DNA of 64,000 nt, from assembly GCF_003813965.1 (NCBI RefSeq), contig NZ_CP033896.1:2046001-2110000 (forward strand), given 5' to 3'. A model generated the notes under the pieces. The model had not been told where the DNA came from, made no database searches, and saw only the letters and a program-made list of their open reading frames with translations. The position numbers were made by a program, and so were the translations under genes. Shown in pieces: positions 8,731-15,858 of this stretch (position 1 is its first letter; every line of letters starts with the position of its first letter). This DNA is from Corynebacterium choanae (lineage in GTDB: Bacteria; Actinomycetota; Actinomycetes; Mycobacteriales; Mycobacteriaceae).

Positions 8731-9077
8731 CCTACTTTCCGATATGAATTACGTGCGATTTTGTTCAGTTGAGCCAAGTGTATACTCTGCAAAGCTGCAG
8801 ACGCCATCGTTTCAATGACATCAGAATGCGGTAAGACATAACCGTCTATCGCAGATCCCCAACATGCTCCCATAATCGAAACATAGTCGTTAATATCGCG
8901 GGTAACTGGGTGGACAGCACCAGGTTTCGCAGCAAGGTTGAAATCTACCCGTGGCATCCCAGCGTCAAAGGAGCAGACCACACTGAACCATAAAGCCCGC
9001 CTCTTGGATATGCGCCACTGAATCTCTCCAAAAAGCCGGAAACCACGCCAACTTCTGCAAGCCCCTTTGCCTTGCAA
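8724..9077 (-). pseudogene. unknown gene, probably truncated by an IS3-type insertion and frameshifted
   Basis: The open frame starts at a TTG and gives 117 residues. Its first ~40 are Arg/Trp/Cys-rich and unconvincing, whereas a second minus-strand frame over the same DNA (about 9094 down to a TAG at 8945) reads like protein: DPYLHHDICKAKGLAEVGVV, then GFLERFSGAYPRGGLYGSV. From about residue 40 the first frame becomes protein-like (MPRVDFNLAAKPGAVH, then DINDYVSIMGACWGSAIDGY). The simplest reading is one gene with a frameshift near 8950 whose 5' end was removed by the transposase remnant at 9095. Family unknown. Confidence 0.3.
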
Positions 9078-9094
9078 ATATCATGATGAAGATA

Positions 9095-9215
9095 TGGGTC
9101 TGCTGCACGTTTAGGTGACAGTTCTATGCAGCTTTTTGGGCTGCCTAGTGATTGATTGTTTCATACTCGAGCGGGGTGAGCCGCCCGAGGCGTGTTTGTC
9201 GGCGGCGAAGGTGGT
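9095..9215 (-). mobile_element. 3' end remnant of an IS3-family transposase
   Basis: On the minus strand a frame ending at the TAG 9145-9147 reads LRRRQTRLGRLTPLEYETIN, the well-known C-terminus of IS3-family OrfB transposases (RRRxxRLGxLTPxEYE). About 25 bp beyond the stop comes TGTCACCTAAACGTGCAGCA, with a plausible terminal repeat ending near 9095. Only the last ~20 codons survive, and beyond about 9215 the sequence no longer fits a transposase. This marks an old insertion followed by deletion. Confidence 0.6.
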
Positions 9216-9477
9216 TCCGGCTGCAAGATTTGCGGCGAACACTGTCCGGATCGAGGCTTCGGCATCGGGGGCTTGGCTGGCAAGGATTTGGCCGGATTTG
9301 ATGTTGATGTAGAGGACGATTCCGGCGAGGGGTTTCAAGGGGGACTCCTATGCGGCGGGGCTGTTAGGAGGTGAGCGCGTCGAATGCGTCTTGTTCCGCG
9401 ATGAGTATTTTGTTGGGACGAGCGCCGAGTTTTGCGAGCTCGTTGAGCACTTCCGGCGTTGGCCGCCGTGTAGTCAA
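9216..9477 (-). pseudogene. fragments of small phage-like genes
   Basis: Two short minus-strand frames sit head to tail. One (TTG at 9475-9477 to TAA at 9364-9366, 37 residues) ends NELAKLGARPNKILIAEQDA... . The second follows AGGAG with a TTG at 9336-9338 and reads KPLAGIVLYINIKSGQILAS before running into the IS3 remnant out of phase. Their order, spacing and ribosome-binding site resemble compact phage genes, but neither is recognisable and the second is cut by the IS. They are probably debris of the same element as the repressor and integrase. Confidence 0.25.
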
Positions 9478-9751
9478 GGCTCGGCTCCAAGTATTTCAGT
9501 TGAGGTTGGTTTTGCCTCGAATCCGGTGGCGCTTGAGATTTGGTGCAAGCGCCGGATTCGGTCTATCTCATCGAGCGAGAGTAAAAAAGCACTTATCCTG
9601 TAACCTTTCCCTGTTCCTTATGAGTCAATTATTACCTACAGTGGGATACAAAGCACCCCAACTGCCCCATTATTGGGTAGTGCTTTTCCATTTTGTCTTG
9701 TCAAGCACTCCCAGTTGGGCTAAAAATGTCCCACAGTGGTACACTTATGAC
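9478..9751. promoter_or_regulatory. control region of the phage-type repressor
   Basis: AT-rich, with no gene. ACAGTGG occurs at 9638-9644 and again at 9733-9739, both beside GGGA/TCCC-type half sites, so the pair could be operators. A hairpin pairs 9650-9656 with 9680-9686 and is followed by TCCATTTTG. A possible extended promoter has TTGGGC near 9715 and TACACT at 9740-9745, which would put transcription start at or next to the repressor ATG at 9752. Confidence 0.4.
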
Positions 9752-10168
9752 ATGGACATAAAAAGCTGGATCAGCGAGCAAACCCGGCACCCCGTCACTT
9801 ACAGTGATCTCGCAGAGGTACTGGGCGTTACCCGGAAAACAGCAGGCCGCAGACTAAATGACCAGACCAGCTCAGATGACATAATCACGCTGTGCGTCCA
9901 CTACGACCTCAACCCCCTCGAGTGCCTAGTGGATTTCAGATACATCACCCACCAGCACATACTCGACTACTTCGATTCCGACGGCGAGCTCGTCGCTACA
10001 GCAAGTGACGCGCAGCTCATTCTTGAGCTAGCCCGCAGAATCGTCCCGGCTAAGCATGCGGAAGAGCTTGACGCGCTAGAGGGCGCGGCGACTCCCCCGT
10101 ACCTGCGCGCCGTCGCGGACTCGTCCCCCGACGAGCCTGAGGACGGGATGGACTTCGATTCCCCGTAA
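9752..10168 (+). CDS. Phage-type helix-turn-helix repressor
   Basis: A 138-residue DNA-binding protein. The N-terminal ~60 residues contain a helix-turn-helix (YSDLAEVLGVTRKTAGRRL), then a helical middle (LILELARRIVPAKHAEELDA) and an acidic C-terminus. This is the usual architecture of immunity repressors in small actinobacterial prophages and integrative elements. The ATG at 9752 has no ribosome-binding site, and the -10-like TACACT is 7 nt upstream, so the message may be leaderless. It is followed by an ImmA-like peptidase, a lipoprotein and an integrase, the standard lysogeny order. It appears intact while its partners are broken. Confidence 0.7.
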   Translation: MDIKSWISEQTRHPVTYSDLAEVLGVTRKTAGRRLNDQTSSDDIITLCVHYDLNPLECLVDFRYITHQHILDYFDSDGELVATASDAQLILELARRIVPAKHAEELDALEGAATPPYLRAVADSSPDEPEDGMDFDSP

Positions 10169-10250
10169 ATTCGAACACTCAGCCGACCCCGGACGGCAGC
10201 GGCTGGCACAATACATGCGAGCACACCCGAAATGAGAGGAGCCACAGACC

Positions 10251-10653
10251 ATCTCCATTGAAGAACTGGAAGCCCTCGGCGTCACCATCACCGAGCACAC
10301 CGGCGGCAGCAAAGGCTATTACCTCCACCACCAGCAGCAGATCAGCATCAGGCAGGGGCTTCCACGCAGGGCGCACCGCTGCACTCTCGCACACGAACTC
10401 GCCCACGCGATACGCGGCGACAAACCAGTGGAAAAGAGGCATTTCCACGCCCGGCAAGAACGAGCGGCTGACCAAGCAGCCGCCCGCATTTTAATCGACC
10501 CCGGCGAATACCGGCTGGCAGAAACCCTCCCCGGGAGACGTACCAGCGATCTGCGAAGAACTCGACGTCACAAAACACATCCTGAAAACCTGGCTTGCCA
10601 CCCGGCAAGCCCTACGAGACGAACCGAATGGTTCCGAATGCGACGCCTACTAG
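10251..10653 (+). pseudogene. ImmA/IrrE-like metallopeptidase, frameshifted
   Basis: Reading from 10251 gives ISIEELEALGVTITEHTGGS..., then the zinc-peptidase motif AHELAHA (HEXXH at 10392-10406) and ADQAAARILI, the ImmA/IrrE pattern. ImmA proteins cleave the phage repressor to trigger induction. At the C-run near 10525-10535 one extra C moves the frame: the natural C-terminus (PGDVPAICEELDVTKHILKT...ECDAY, TAG 10651-10653) is in another phase. The unshifted frame instead continues straight into the downstream lipoprotein. No ATG, GTG or TTG precedes the coding start, although GAGAGGAG is correctly placed at 10235-10241 and the codon before ACC ATC is CAG. Two lesions make inactivation likely, unless the frameshift is a sequencing error or programmed. 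Confidence 0.65.
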
Positions 10654-11150
10654 CGATTGGCGCTATCGCCACAATCACGATGCTTACCGGCTGTTCAGCT
10701 GACAGCCCCGAAGTTCCCCCCTCTGCGAGCACTACCACCGAAGCCGCCGCCTTCTCCGATGTAGAGACCACGAACTGCACCAGCGATGGTGCGCCGGTGA
10801 CGCTGACTAAAGCCTCATTGTGGAGTACGGATGATGGGAAGACCCGCACTGCCGAGCTCTGGTGGGAAGGTGACCTGCCGGACACCTACACCGCCACCCT
10901 CAATGCGGTAGACGGCGGGAAACTCACCAATGCCGAGCTGTTCGTGGAATCCGGCAAGCTTGTGCATTATGGCGTGTATTCGGAGCTTGAGAAGCGGACG
11001 ATCAAGCCGTCCATGCTTCCCTGGACTACCCCAGGCAATGGGCGGCTCCCTATCCCGGAGGCAATGGCCAAGTATTTCAACCCATCCCCGCTGATGTCGG
11101 TGGCGATCACCCTGCCGGATCGAACATCCACATCCTGCACTTTTAACTAA
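10638..11150 (+). CDS. Prophage-associated lipoprotein
   Basis: A 170-residue secreted lipoprotein: signal MRRLLAIGAIATITML with lipobox LTGC, a short Ser/Thr/Ala linker, then a compact domain with two Cys (NC at residue ~46 and SC near the end). The ATG at 10638 overlaps the end of the ImmA gene, and the frame is also open upstream because of the ImmA frameshift. Lipoproteins between ImmA and the integrase are frequent in actinobacterial prophages and are thought to block superinfection or act at the host envelope. That role is inferred only from position. No family is recognised. Confidence 0.65.
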   Translation: MRRLLAIGAIATITMLTGCSADSPEVPPSASTTTEAAAFSDVETTNCTSDGAPVTLTKASLWSTDDGKTRTAELWWEGDLPDTYTATLNAVDGGKLTNAELFVESGKLVHYGVYSELEKRTIKPSMLPWTTPGNGRLPIPEAMAKYFNPSPLMSVAITLPDRTSTSCTFN

Positions 11151-11155
11151 AAAAG

Positions 11156-11198
11156 CCCCGCCTACCACCGAATTTGAGAACCCAAGTGGTAGGCGGGG
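11156..11198 (-). terminator. strong hairpin with A-tract, terminator on the minus strand
   Basis: CCCCGCCTACCAC (11156-11168) pairs perfectly over 13 bp with GTGGTAGGCGGGG (11186-11198). The A-run at 11149-11154 makes a U-tract only for minus-strand transcripts, although the nearby genes are on the plus strand. Its sequence resembles the tRNA terminator at 12462-12491. Confidence 0.6.
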
Positions 11199-11250
11199 GT
11201 GTAAGCAAGCCCACGCAGGAAACTGCGCCAGACCCATATAGGAGCATATC

Positions 11251-12334
11251 ATGGCGCCGATCCAAAAATATAAGACCGCAACAGGCACCGCGTGGCGGGT
11301 GCAGTATCGCGAACCAGCAGGCAAAACCCCGCACCATGCAGGGTTTCAAGACAAAGGTGCAGGCGCAGGCGTGGGCGGCGGAAAACACCACCGCCATCAA
11401 CACATGCACATGGGTCGACCCAGGTGCCGGAAACGTGACAGTAGCCACCCCCGCTGAAACATGGATCGCCGGAAAACAGAACTCAAACCATCGACAGTGG
11501 CAGGGTATTCGCAGATTCTTTCCGCACGAATCATTCCGGACTGGGGTACGCGGCGAATCGCGTCGATCCGCTCCTCGGAGGTGCAGGCGTGGGTATCGGC
11601 AATGCCCATCTCTGGGAAAACCGCGCGTGAGCAACACGCGATACTCGCCCAAATCCTTGACCTCGCCGTCGACGACCGCCTCATCACCACGAACCCGGCG
11701 CGCGGAATATCGCTGCCGCGTAGAAACCCGCCCGTCAAGGTCTAACTCACCCTGGAACAGCTCGCTATGGTGGCAGAACATTCCGGCGATCACGCCACCC
11801 TCGTGTGGCTGCTTGGCACTGTGGGGCTGCGGTGGGGTGAAGCCGCCGGCTTACAGGTGGGCGATATTGACCATGACCGGGGCAGAATTACGATCGCTCG
11901 TAGCGTGTCGTGGCTTCAAAGCGAGCTGGTGTTGGGCACACCTATAAACGGCAAACCTAGACAGGTGTCGGTCACCATGTCGGTGCTGCGGATGCTCGCA
12001 CAGCAAACAGCCGGTAAGCCAAAAACGGCGTGGGTGTTTTTCTCCAGTGACGGCATGCCGCTGCGGAAACAGAACGCTGGAAGCGGGTTTTTCGCGCGCG
12101 GTTACCCGCTGCCAGCAGCTCGATCCTGATTTTCCTAGGATTACCCCGCACGGTCTGCGTCATGTGGCGGCGGGGTTGTTGATCTCAGCGGGCGCGAATG
12201 TGAAGGTGGTGCAGCGGCAATTGGGGCACGCGACCGCGGCGATGACGCTGGACACGTATGCGGATCTTTTCGATGATGATTTGGACACGGTGGCGATGCT
12301 GTTGGGGGATGCTGTAGCGGCGCGGGTTTCGTAA
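11251..12334 (+). pseudogene. Tyrosine integrase, decayed
   Basis: A phage-type tyrosine recombinase read in four phases. It opens MAPIQKYKTATGTAWRVQY (11251), shifts near 11340 to QGFKTKVQAQAWAAEN, shifts again near 11470 to KPSTVAGYSQILSARIIPDW, meets an in-frame TAA at 11743-11745 where VKV-stop-LTLEQLAMV should be continuous, and shifts near 12065 to EAGFSRAVTRCQQLDPDFP. Catalytic parts are still visible: the first Arg in LGTVGLRWGEAAGL, HGLRH, and the nucleophile Tyr in LDTYADLF. At least three frameshifts and one nonsense change mean it cannot work. It ends 163 bp from the 3' end of a tRNA gene, the usual attachment target. Confidence 0.85.
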
Positions 12335-12453
12335 AAATGGGGTGTGCTGCGTCTAGCTCACAAGTGCGAAAACGTGCCCTGGTTTGCCCTGACTTTCCCT
12401 GATGTTAGAGCGGATTTAGAGCGGAAAATAGGAAATGCGTCTGTTTTAATCAT

Positions 12454-12491
12454 AAAAAATAGCCCCCTACCAGCTAAAACTGGTAGGGGGC
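12454..12491 (-). terminator. Rho-independent terminator of the CAT tRNA
   Basis: A perfect 12-bp stem (12480-12491 with 12462-12473) and a 6-nt loop, followed on the minus strand by TATTTTTTATG. It sits 6 bp after the tRNA 3' end. Confidence 0.9.
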
Positions 12492-12496
12492 ATTTG

Positions 12497-12570
12497 TGGG
12501 GCCACCGGGGCTCGAACCCGGGACCAACGGATTATGAGTCCGCGGCTCTAACCGACTGAGCTATAGCCCC
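12497..12570 (-). tRNA. tRNA with anticodon CAT (elongator Met, or Ile2 if lysidine-modified)
   Basis: A 74-nt cloverleaf: acceptor GGGGCTA pairs with TGGCCCC plus discriminator A, the D arm is GCTCAGTCGGTTAGAGC, the anticodon loop CTCATAA has CAT at 12536-12534, and the T arm is CCGGGTTCGAGCCCCGG. CCA is not encoded. Met and Ile2 tRNAs share this anticodon and I cannot separate them by eye. The 3' end faces the broken integrase. Confidence 0.95.
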
Positions 12571-12937
12571 ACGGTTGACAACGAGACGACAAGGTTTGCC
12601 GCCTCATCTCAACGCTGGCAACAGTATAGCCCGCGCAGCTGTTCACGACGAGCACCCCTCTCCGTTTTCGAAAACATTGCAGGAAATGAGCTATTTTCCG
12701 CACTGCCAACACTCCCCTATCCCTACTGCTCCGCTCCCGAGTCGCTTTCCTGTGACTGATCAGACTTGGACACACACCCGCCACTTTCCTGCACAATGTC
12801 ACCGTAGCGCACCAACCCTTCAAAACATGCCTAGAAAACTCGTCACTACCTGGCGATTTGCCATTAACGTCCAAGGCTAGCTATAGTTTCTTTTCGTTGC
12901 CACGGAGCACAGCACCGCAGCAACAACACAATTCAAT
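12571..12937. other. 367-bp spacer between two tRNA genes
   Basis: Holds promoters for the minus-strand CAT tRNA and the plus-strand Asn tRNA. I see no gene or repeat. Confidence 0.5.
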
Positions 12938-13009
12938 TCCCCATTAGCTCAATGGCAGAGCATTCGACTGTTAATCGAAGGGTTGCTGGTTCGAGTCCAG
13001 CATGGGGAG
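12938..13009 (+). tRNA. tRNA-Asn (GTT)
   Basis: A 72-nt cloverleaf with acceptor TCCCCAT / ATGGGGA, discriminator G, anticodon GTT at 12970-12972 and T loop TTCGAGT. CCA is not encoded. Confidence 0.95.
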
Positions 13010-13016
13010 CAACGAT

Positions 13017-13046
13017 AAACCGGCTAGGATTCCTAGTCGGTTTTTT
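13017..13046 (+). terminator. Rho-independent terminator of tRNA-Asn
   Basis: CCGGCTAGG and CCTAGTCGG pair (one G-T) around ATT and are followed by TTTTTT at 13041-13046. Confidence 0.9.
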
Positions 13047-13189
13047 CGTTCATCACCAGCTTCATCTATCGCCGCTGTGGGCAGCACCCTATTAGCTACG
13101 GCCAACGCCACCACTGCAGCCCGCAACCGGTACAGTTGGTACAGTGCCTGGATATCACCACCAGGCCTGCTCTAGTACGAGGGAAGTTC

Positions 13190-13435
13190 ATGATTCAATT
13201 CGTTGTTGGCGCTGCTGCCGGATATCTGCTGGGTACGAAAGCAGGCCGGAAGCGCTACGAACAAATCCGCACCGGCTATCAGGCTGCCGTGAATTCACCA
13301 GTAGCAAAAGCGGCAGTGAAAGCGACCCGCAAAGCCGTCGCAAACAAGCTTGACCCTGAACCACGGATGAAGGAAGTAAAAAACCTCTCCAAAGACGGCA
13401 TGAACTATCAAGTCTTGCAACGCGACGACGACTAG
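13190..13435 (+). CDS. small YtxH-like membrane-associated protein
   Basis: 81 residues. It starts MIQFVVGAAAGYLLGTKAGRK, a short hydrophobic Gly-rich anchor followed by RKRYEQI, the YtxH-like layout found in many actinobacteria. The rest is basic and helical and ends in acidic residues. The ATG at 13190 is preceded by GAGGGA at 13179-13184. A longer frame from 13136 lacks a ribosome-binding site. Function unknown; such proteins are usually linked to envelope stress. It converges with dnaG across a bidirectional-looking terminator. Confidence 0.75.
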   Translation: MIQFVVGAAAGYLLGTKAGRKRYEQIRTGYQAAVNSPVAKAAVKATRKAVANKLDPEPRMKEVKNLSKDGMNYQVLQRDDD

Positions 13436-13521
13436 CAGCAAGACCAATGCAAGGCGAGAGTGCCCCACTTCTTGATAGAGCACTGCTTGCTTGCAAAAAC
13501 TTCACTGCTTTTCTACCAATG

Positions 13522-13571
13522 CACCCCATGGAAGCTGGTTCAATACTCAACCAGTCCAATGGGGTGTTTTT
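13522..13571 (+). terminator. terminator between the small protein and dnaG
   Basis: CACCCCAT (13522-13529) pairs with ATGGGGTG (13559-13566), with a nested CTGGTT/AACCAG stem inside, followed by TTTTTCG. The minus-strand side ends GTAGAAAAG, so dnaG may also use it weakly. Confidence 0.8.
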
Positions 13572-13704
13572 CGTCTTTAAAGAGACACTCCGGGTGCAAG
13601 CGGTACCTGTTGTTCTGCGGTAAAGGCAAACACTGCGCATACAGCACTTGTCGCTTAACAGTGAGCCACCCAAGCCACCATGGGTCTTGGGGGGGGGATC
13701 CCAC

Positions 13705-15594
13705 TCACACACCAGATATGGTCTTTTTATTGGCTTTGCGCTGTGTTTCCAGCGCGATAATCCGAGAAAAAAGTTCATCATAGGCGGCTGGATCGCTGTC
13801 GCGTCGCATTCGCTGCAGTTGACCTTTGAGCTGAGCAATCATGTTGCCAATAAACGCATCGACGAGACTGGCTAAAATACTGCGGGCATACGCCCCCAGG
13901 GCGTCCTCATCACACCTGATCTCTTCCATGGCAAGCTCACTGACCAACGAGGCACCCGCAAAATCACCAACATTGTCCGCGACTTCGCTCAACCAGGTAG
14001 CCCCCGGTTTGACAGTAGTGAGACTCCCAGTACTTCTGATCGCCCCAGCGATACGTTGATACGTCGGATCGGTAAACAATTCGTCGACTGTTTGGTCAAA
14101 GCTTTGCCCTAGAAGCTGCGGGTATTGCAGCGCAAGTTTGATGGTTTCCCGCTCCGGGTAAAGCCGCCTGCTACGACGATCAGGCAGCCGCAGCGAAGAC
14201 TCTTGTGTCCCACCCGAGGGCACCACAATCTGCTGCCGTTTGCTGTGCTGCTGCTTGGGTGGCTGCTTATGCAGCCGTTCGATAAGGTCGACAACTTCCC
14301 GCTCATCTGACCAACCAATCCACCCTGCAGCGTCCCGGGCATAGTTTTTCCGCAGCATCGCATCATCCACCCGGGCAATATGGGGGGCAACCCGTTGCAA
14401 TGCTTGATGGCGACCGTTAGCTGACGACAAATCGTAGCCAGACAGCAGGGTACGAACCACGAACTCAACCATAGGAAGTCTCGTGGCAACCAGCTCTGCT
14501 AAAGCTTTATTGCCATGCTGCAGGCGAAGATCACATGGATCAAGCCCATCAGGGGCGACGCACACAAACGAAGCGGACATGTATTGTTGATCGCCGTTGG
14601 CAACCCGTAATGCGGCTTTCTGTCCGGCCTCGTCGCCGTCAAAGGTGTAAATCACTTCTCCATGGAAGAAGGAATCCTCGGTTAAAAACCGGCGCAGCAA
14701 ATGCAGGTGTTCATCACCGAATGCGGTACCGCAGGCTGCAACTGTTTCCGTCACCCCGGCAGCATGCATCGCCATCACATCGGTATAACCTTCCACAATG
14801 ACTGCCCGATGATGCTCCGCGATAGCATGTTTCGCCAAGTCAAGACCGAAGAGTACCTTCGACTTCTTGTAAAGCATCGTCTCTGAAGTGTTGATGTATT
14901 TGCCGAGTTTATCGTCGTCAAACAGCTTTCTGGCGCCAAACCCAATGACTTCACCGGTTACTGATTTGATCGGCCAGAGCAGCCGCCGGTGGAAACGGTC
15001 GATCGGCCCTCGCCGCCCCTGCGAGGTGAGTCCCGCATCAATGAGTTCCTTCGCACTAAACCCACGCCCCAGAAGATGCTTAGTCAACGTATCCCAACCA
15101 TCGGGGGCGTAGCCGCACCCAAAGGTTTCAGCATCCGCACGACCGAACCCTCGCTGGGCTAAAAATTCCCGACCAACTGCGGCTTCAGCGGTGATGAGAT
15201 GTTCCTGGTAAAACTCGTGGGCGAGTTTGTTGGCTTCAATGAGCCGTTTGCGGGTGCCTGGTTCTGTGCGGGTCGAGGTGCCGCCACCCTCATAGTTGAT
15301 GTGGTAGCCAATCTTGTCGGCGCAGATCTCTACTGCTTCCGGGAAGGTGACATGTTCGACCTCCATGAGGAAGGTAAAAACGTCTCCGCCTTTCCCGGTC
15401 GAAAAACAGTGAAAAAAGCCGCGTTGTGGACGCACATGAAATGATGGGGTTCGCTCGTCTTTAAAGGGGGAAAGCCCCTTCAGCGAGTCCGCCCCAGCCG
15501 GTTTGAGCTGCACATATTCCGAGACGATCTCCTCGATAGCGGTGCGCTCTCGAATCTCAGCGATGTCTTTTTCGGGAATACGTCGAGCAGCCAT
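13705..15594 (-). CDS. dnaG: DNA primase
   Basis: A 629-residue DnaG that lays RNA primers at the replication fork. The N-terminal zinc-binding region is present but altered: GLSPFKDERTPSF replaces the usual GLCPFHDE, and FHCFSTGKGGD replaces FHCFxCGxGGD, so three of four zinc ligands are missing. The catalytic TOPRIM domain is intact (VEGYTDVMAMH, TFDGDEAGQ). A C-terminal helicase-interaction domain fills residues ~450-629. The ATG at 15592-15594 (MAARRIPEKDIAEIRER) fits the family. Upstream in-frame starts at 15603 and beyond have no ribosome-binding site either. It is divergent from the secreted RNase gene. Confidence 0.95.
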   Translation of the reverse strand: MAARRIPEKDIAEIRERTAIEEIVSEYVQLKPAGADSLKGLSPFKDERTPSFHVRPQRGFFHCFSTGKGGDVFTFLMEVEHVTFPEAVEICADKIGYHINYEGGGTSTRTEPGTRKRLIEANKLAHEFYQEHLITAEAAVGREFLAQRGFGRADAETFGCGYAPDGWDTLTKHLLGRGFSAKELIDAGLTSQGRRGPIDRFHRRLLWPIKSVTGEVIGFGARKLFDDDKLGKYINTSETMLYKKSKVLFGLDLAKHAIAEHHRAVIVEGYTDVMAMHAAGVTETVAACGTAFGDEHLHLLRRFLTEDSFFHGEVIYTFDGDEAGQKAALRVANGDQQYMSASFVCVAPDGLDPCDLRLQHGNKALAELVATRLPMVEFVVRTLLSGYDLSSANGRHQALQRVAPHIARVDDAMLRKNYARDAAGWIGWSDEREVVDLIERLHKQPPKQQHSKRQQIVVPSGGTQESSLRLPDRRSRRLYPERETIKLALQYPQLLGQSFDQTVDELFTDPTYQRIAGAIRSTGSLTTVKPGATWLSEVADNVGDFAGASLVSELAMEEIRCDEDALGAYARSILASLVDAFIGNMIAQLKGQLQRMRRDSDPAAYDELFSRIIALETQRKANKKTISGV

Positions 15595-15858
15595 AGAGCA
15601 CATGGTAGTGAACATTGGCAGCAAGGTTGGATTTTGGCCTGTCGCAGCTGTGGATAAACCCGAAATCAGGCCGAAAATTGTTCATTCCCTGTGCAGTAGA
15701 CGGCCACGGATCTGCTGCCCATCGCCACCCCACCACTCCCAACCCGGGCGAGTGCAAGTAGTCTTAACAGATCGGAAGTGACTACTGTTGCAGCGTCTCC
15801 GGCACTGCGCGATGCCATGCAATGCCGTTTGTCGCTTTTCGGATTACACTAAAGCGCT

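Noticed and set aside
12344..12559. Plus-strand 71-codon frame ending near HRGSNPGPTDYESAALTD
   Set aside because: It is the antisense translation of the CAT tRNA. This peptide is a well-known annotation artefact.
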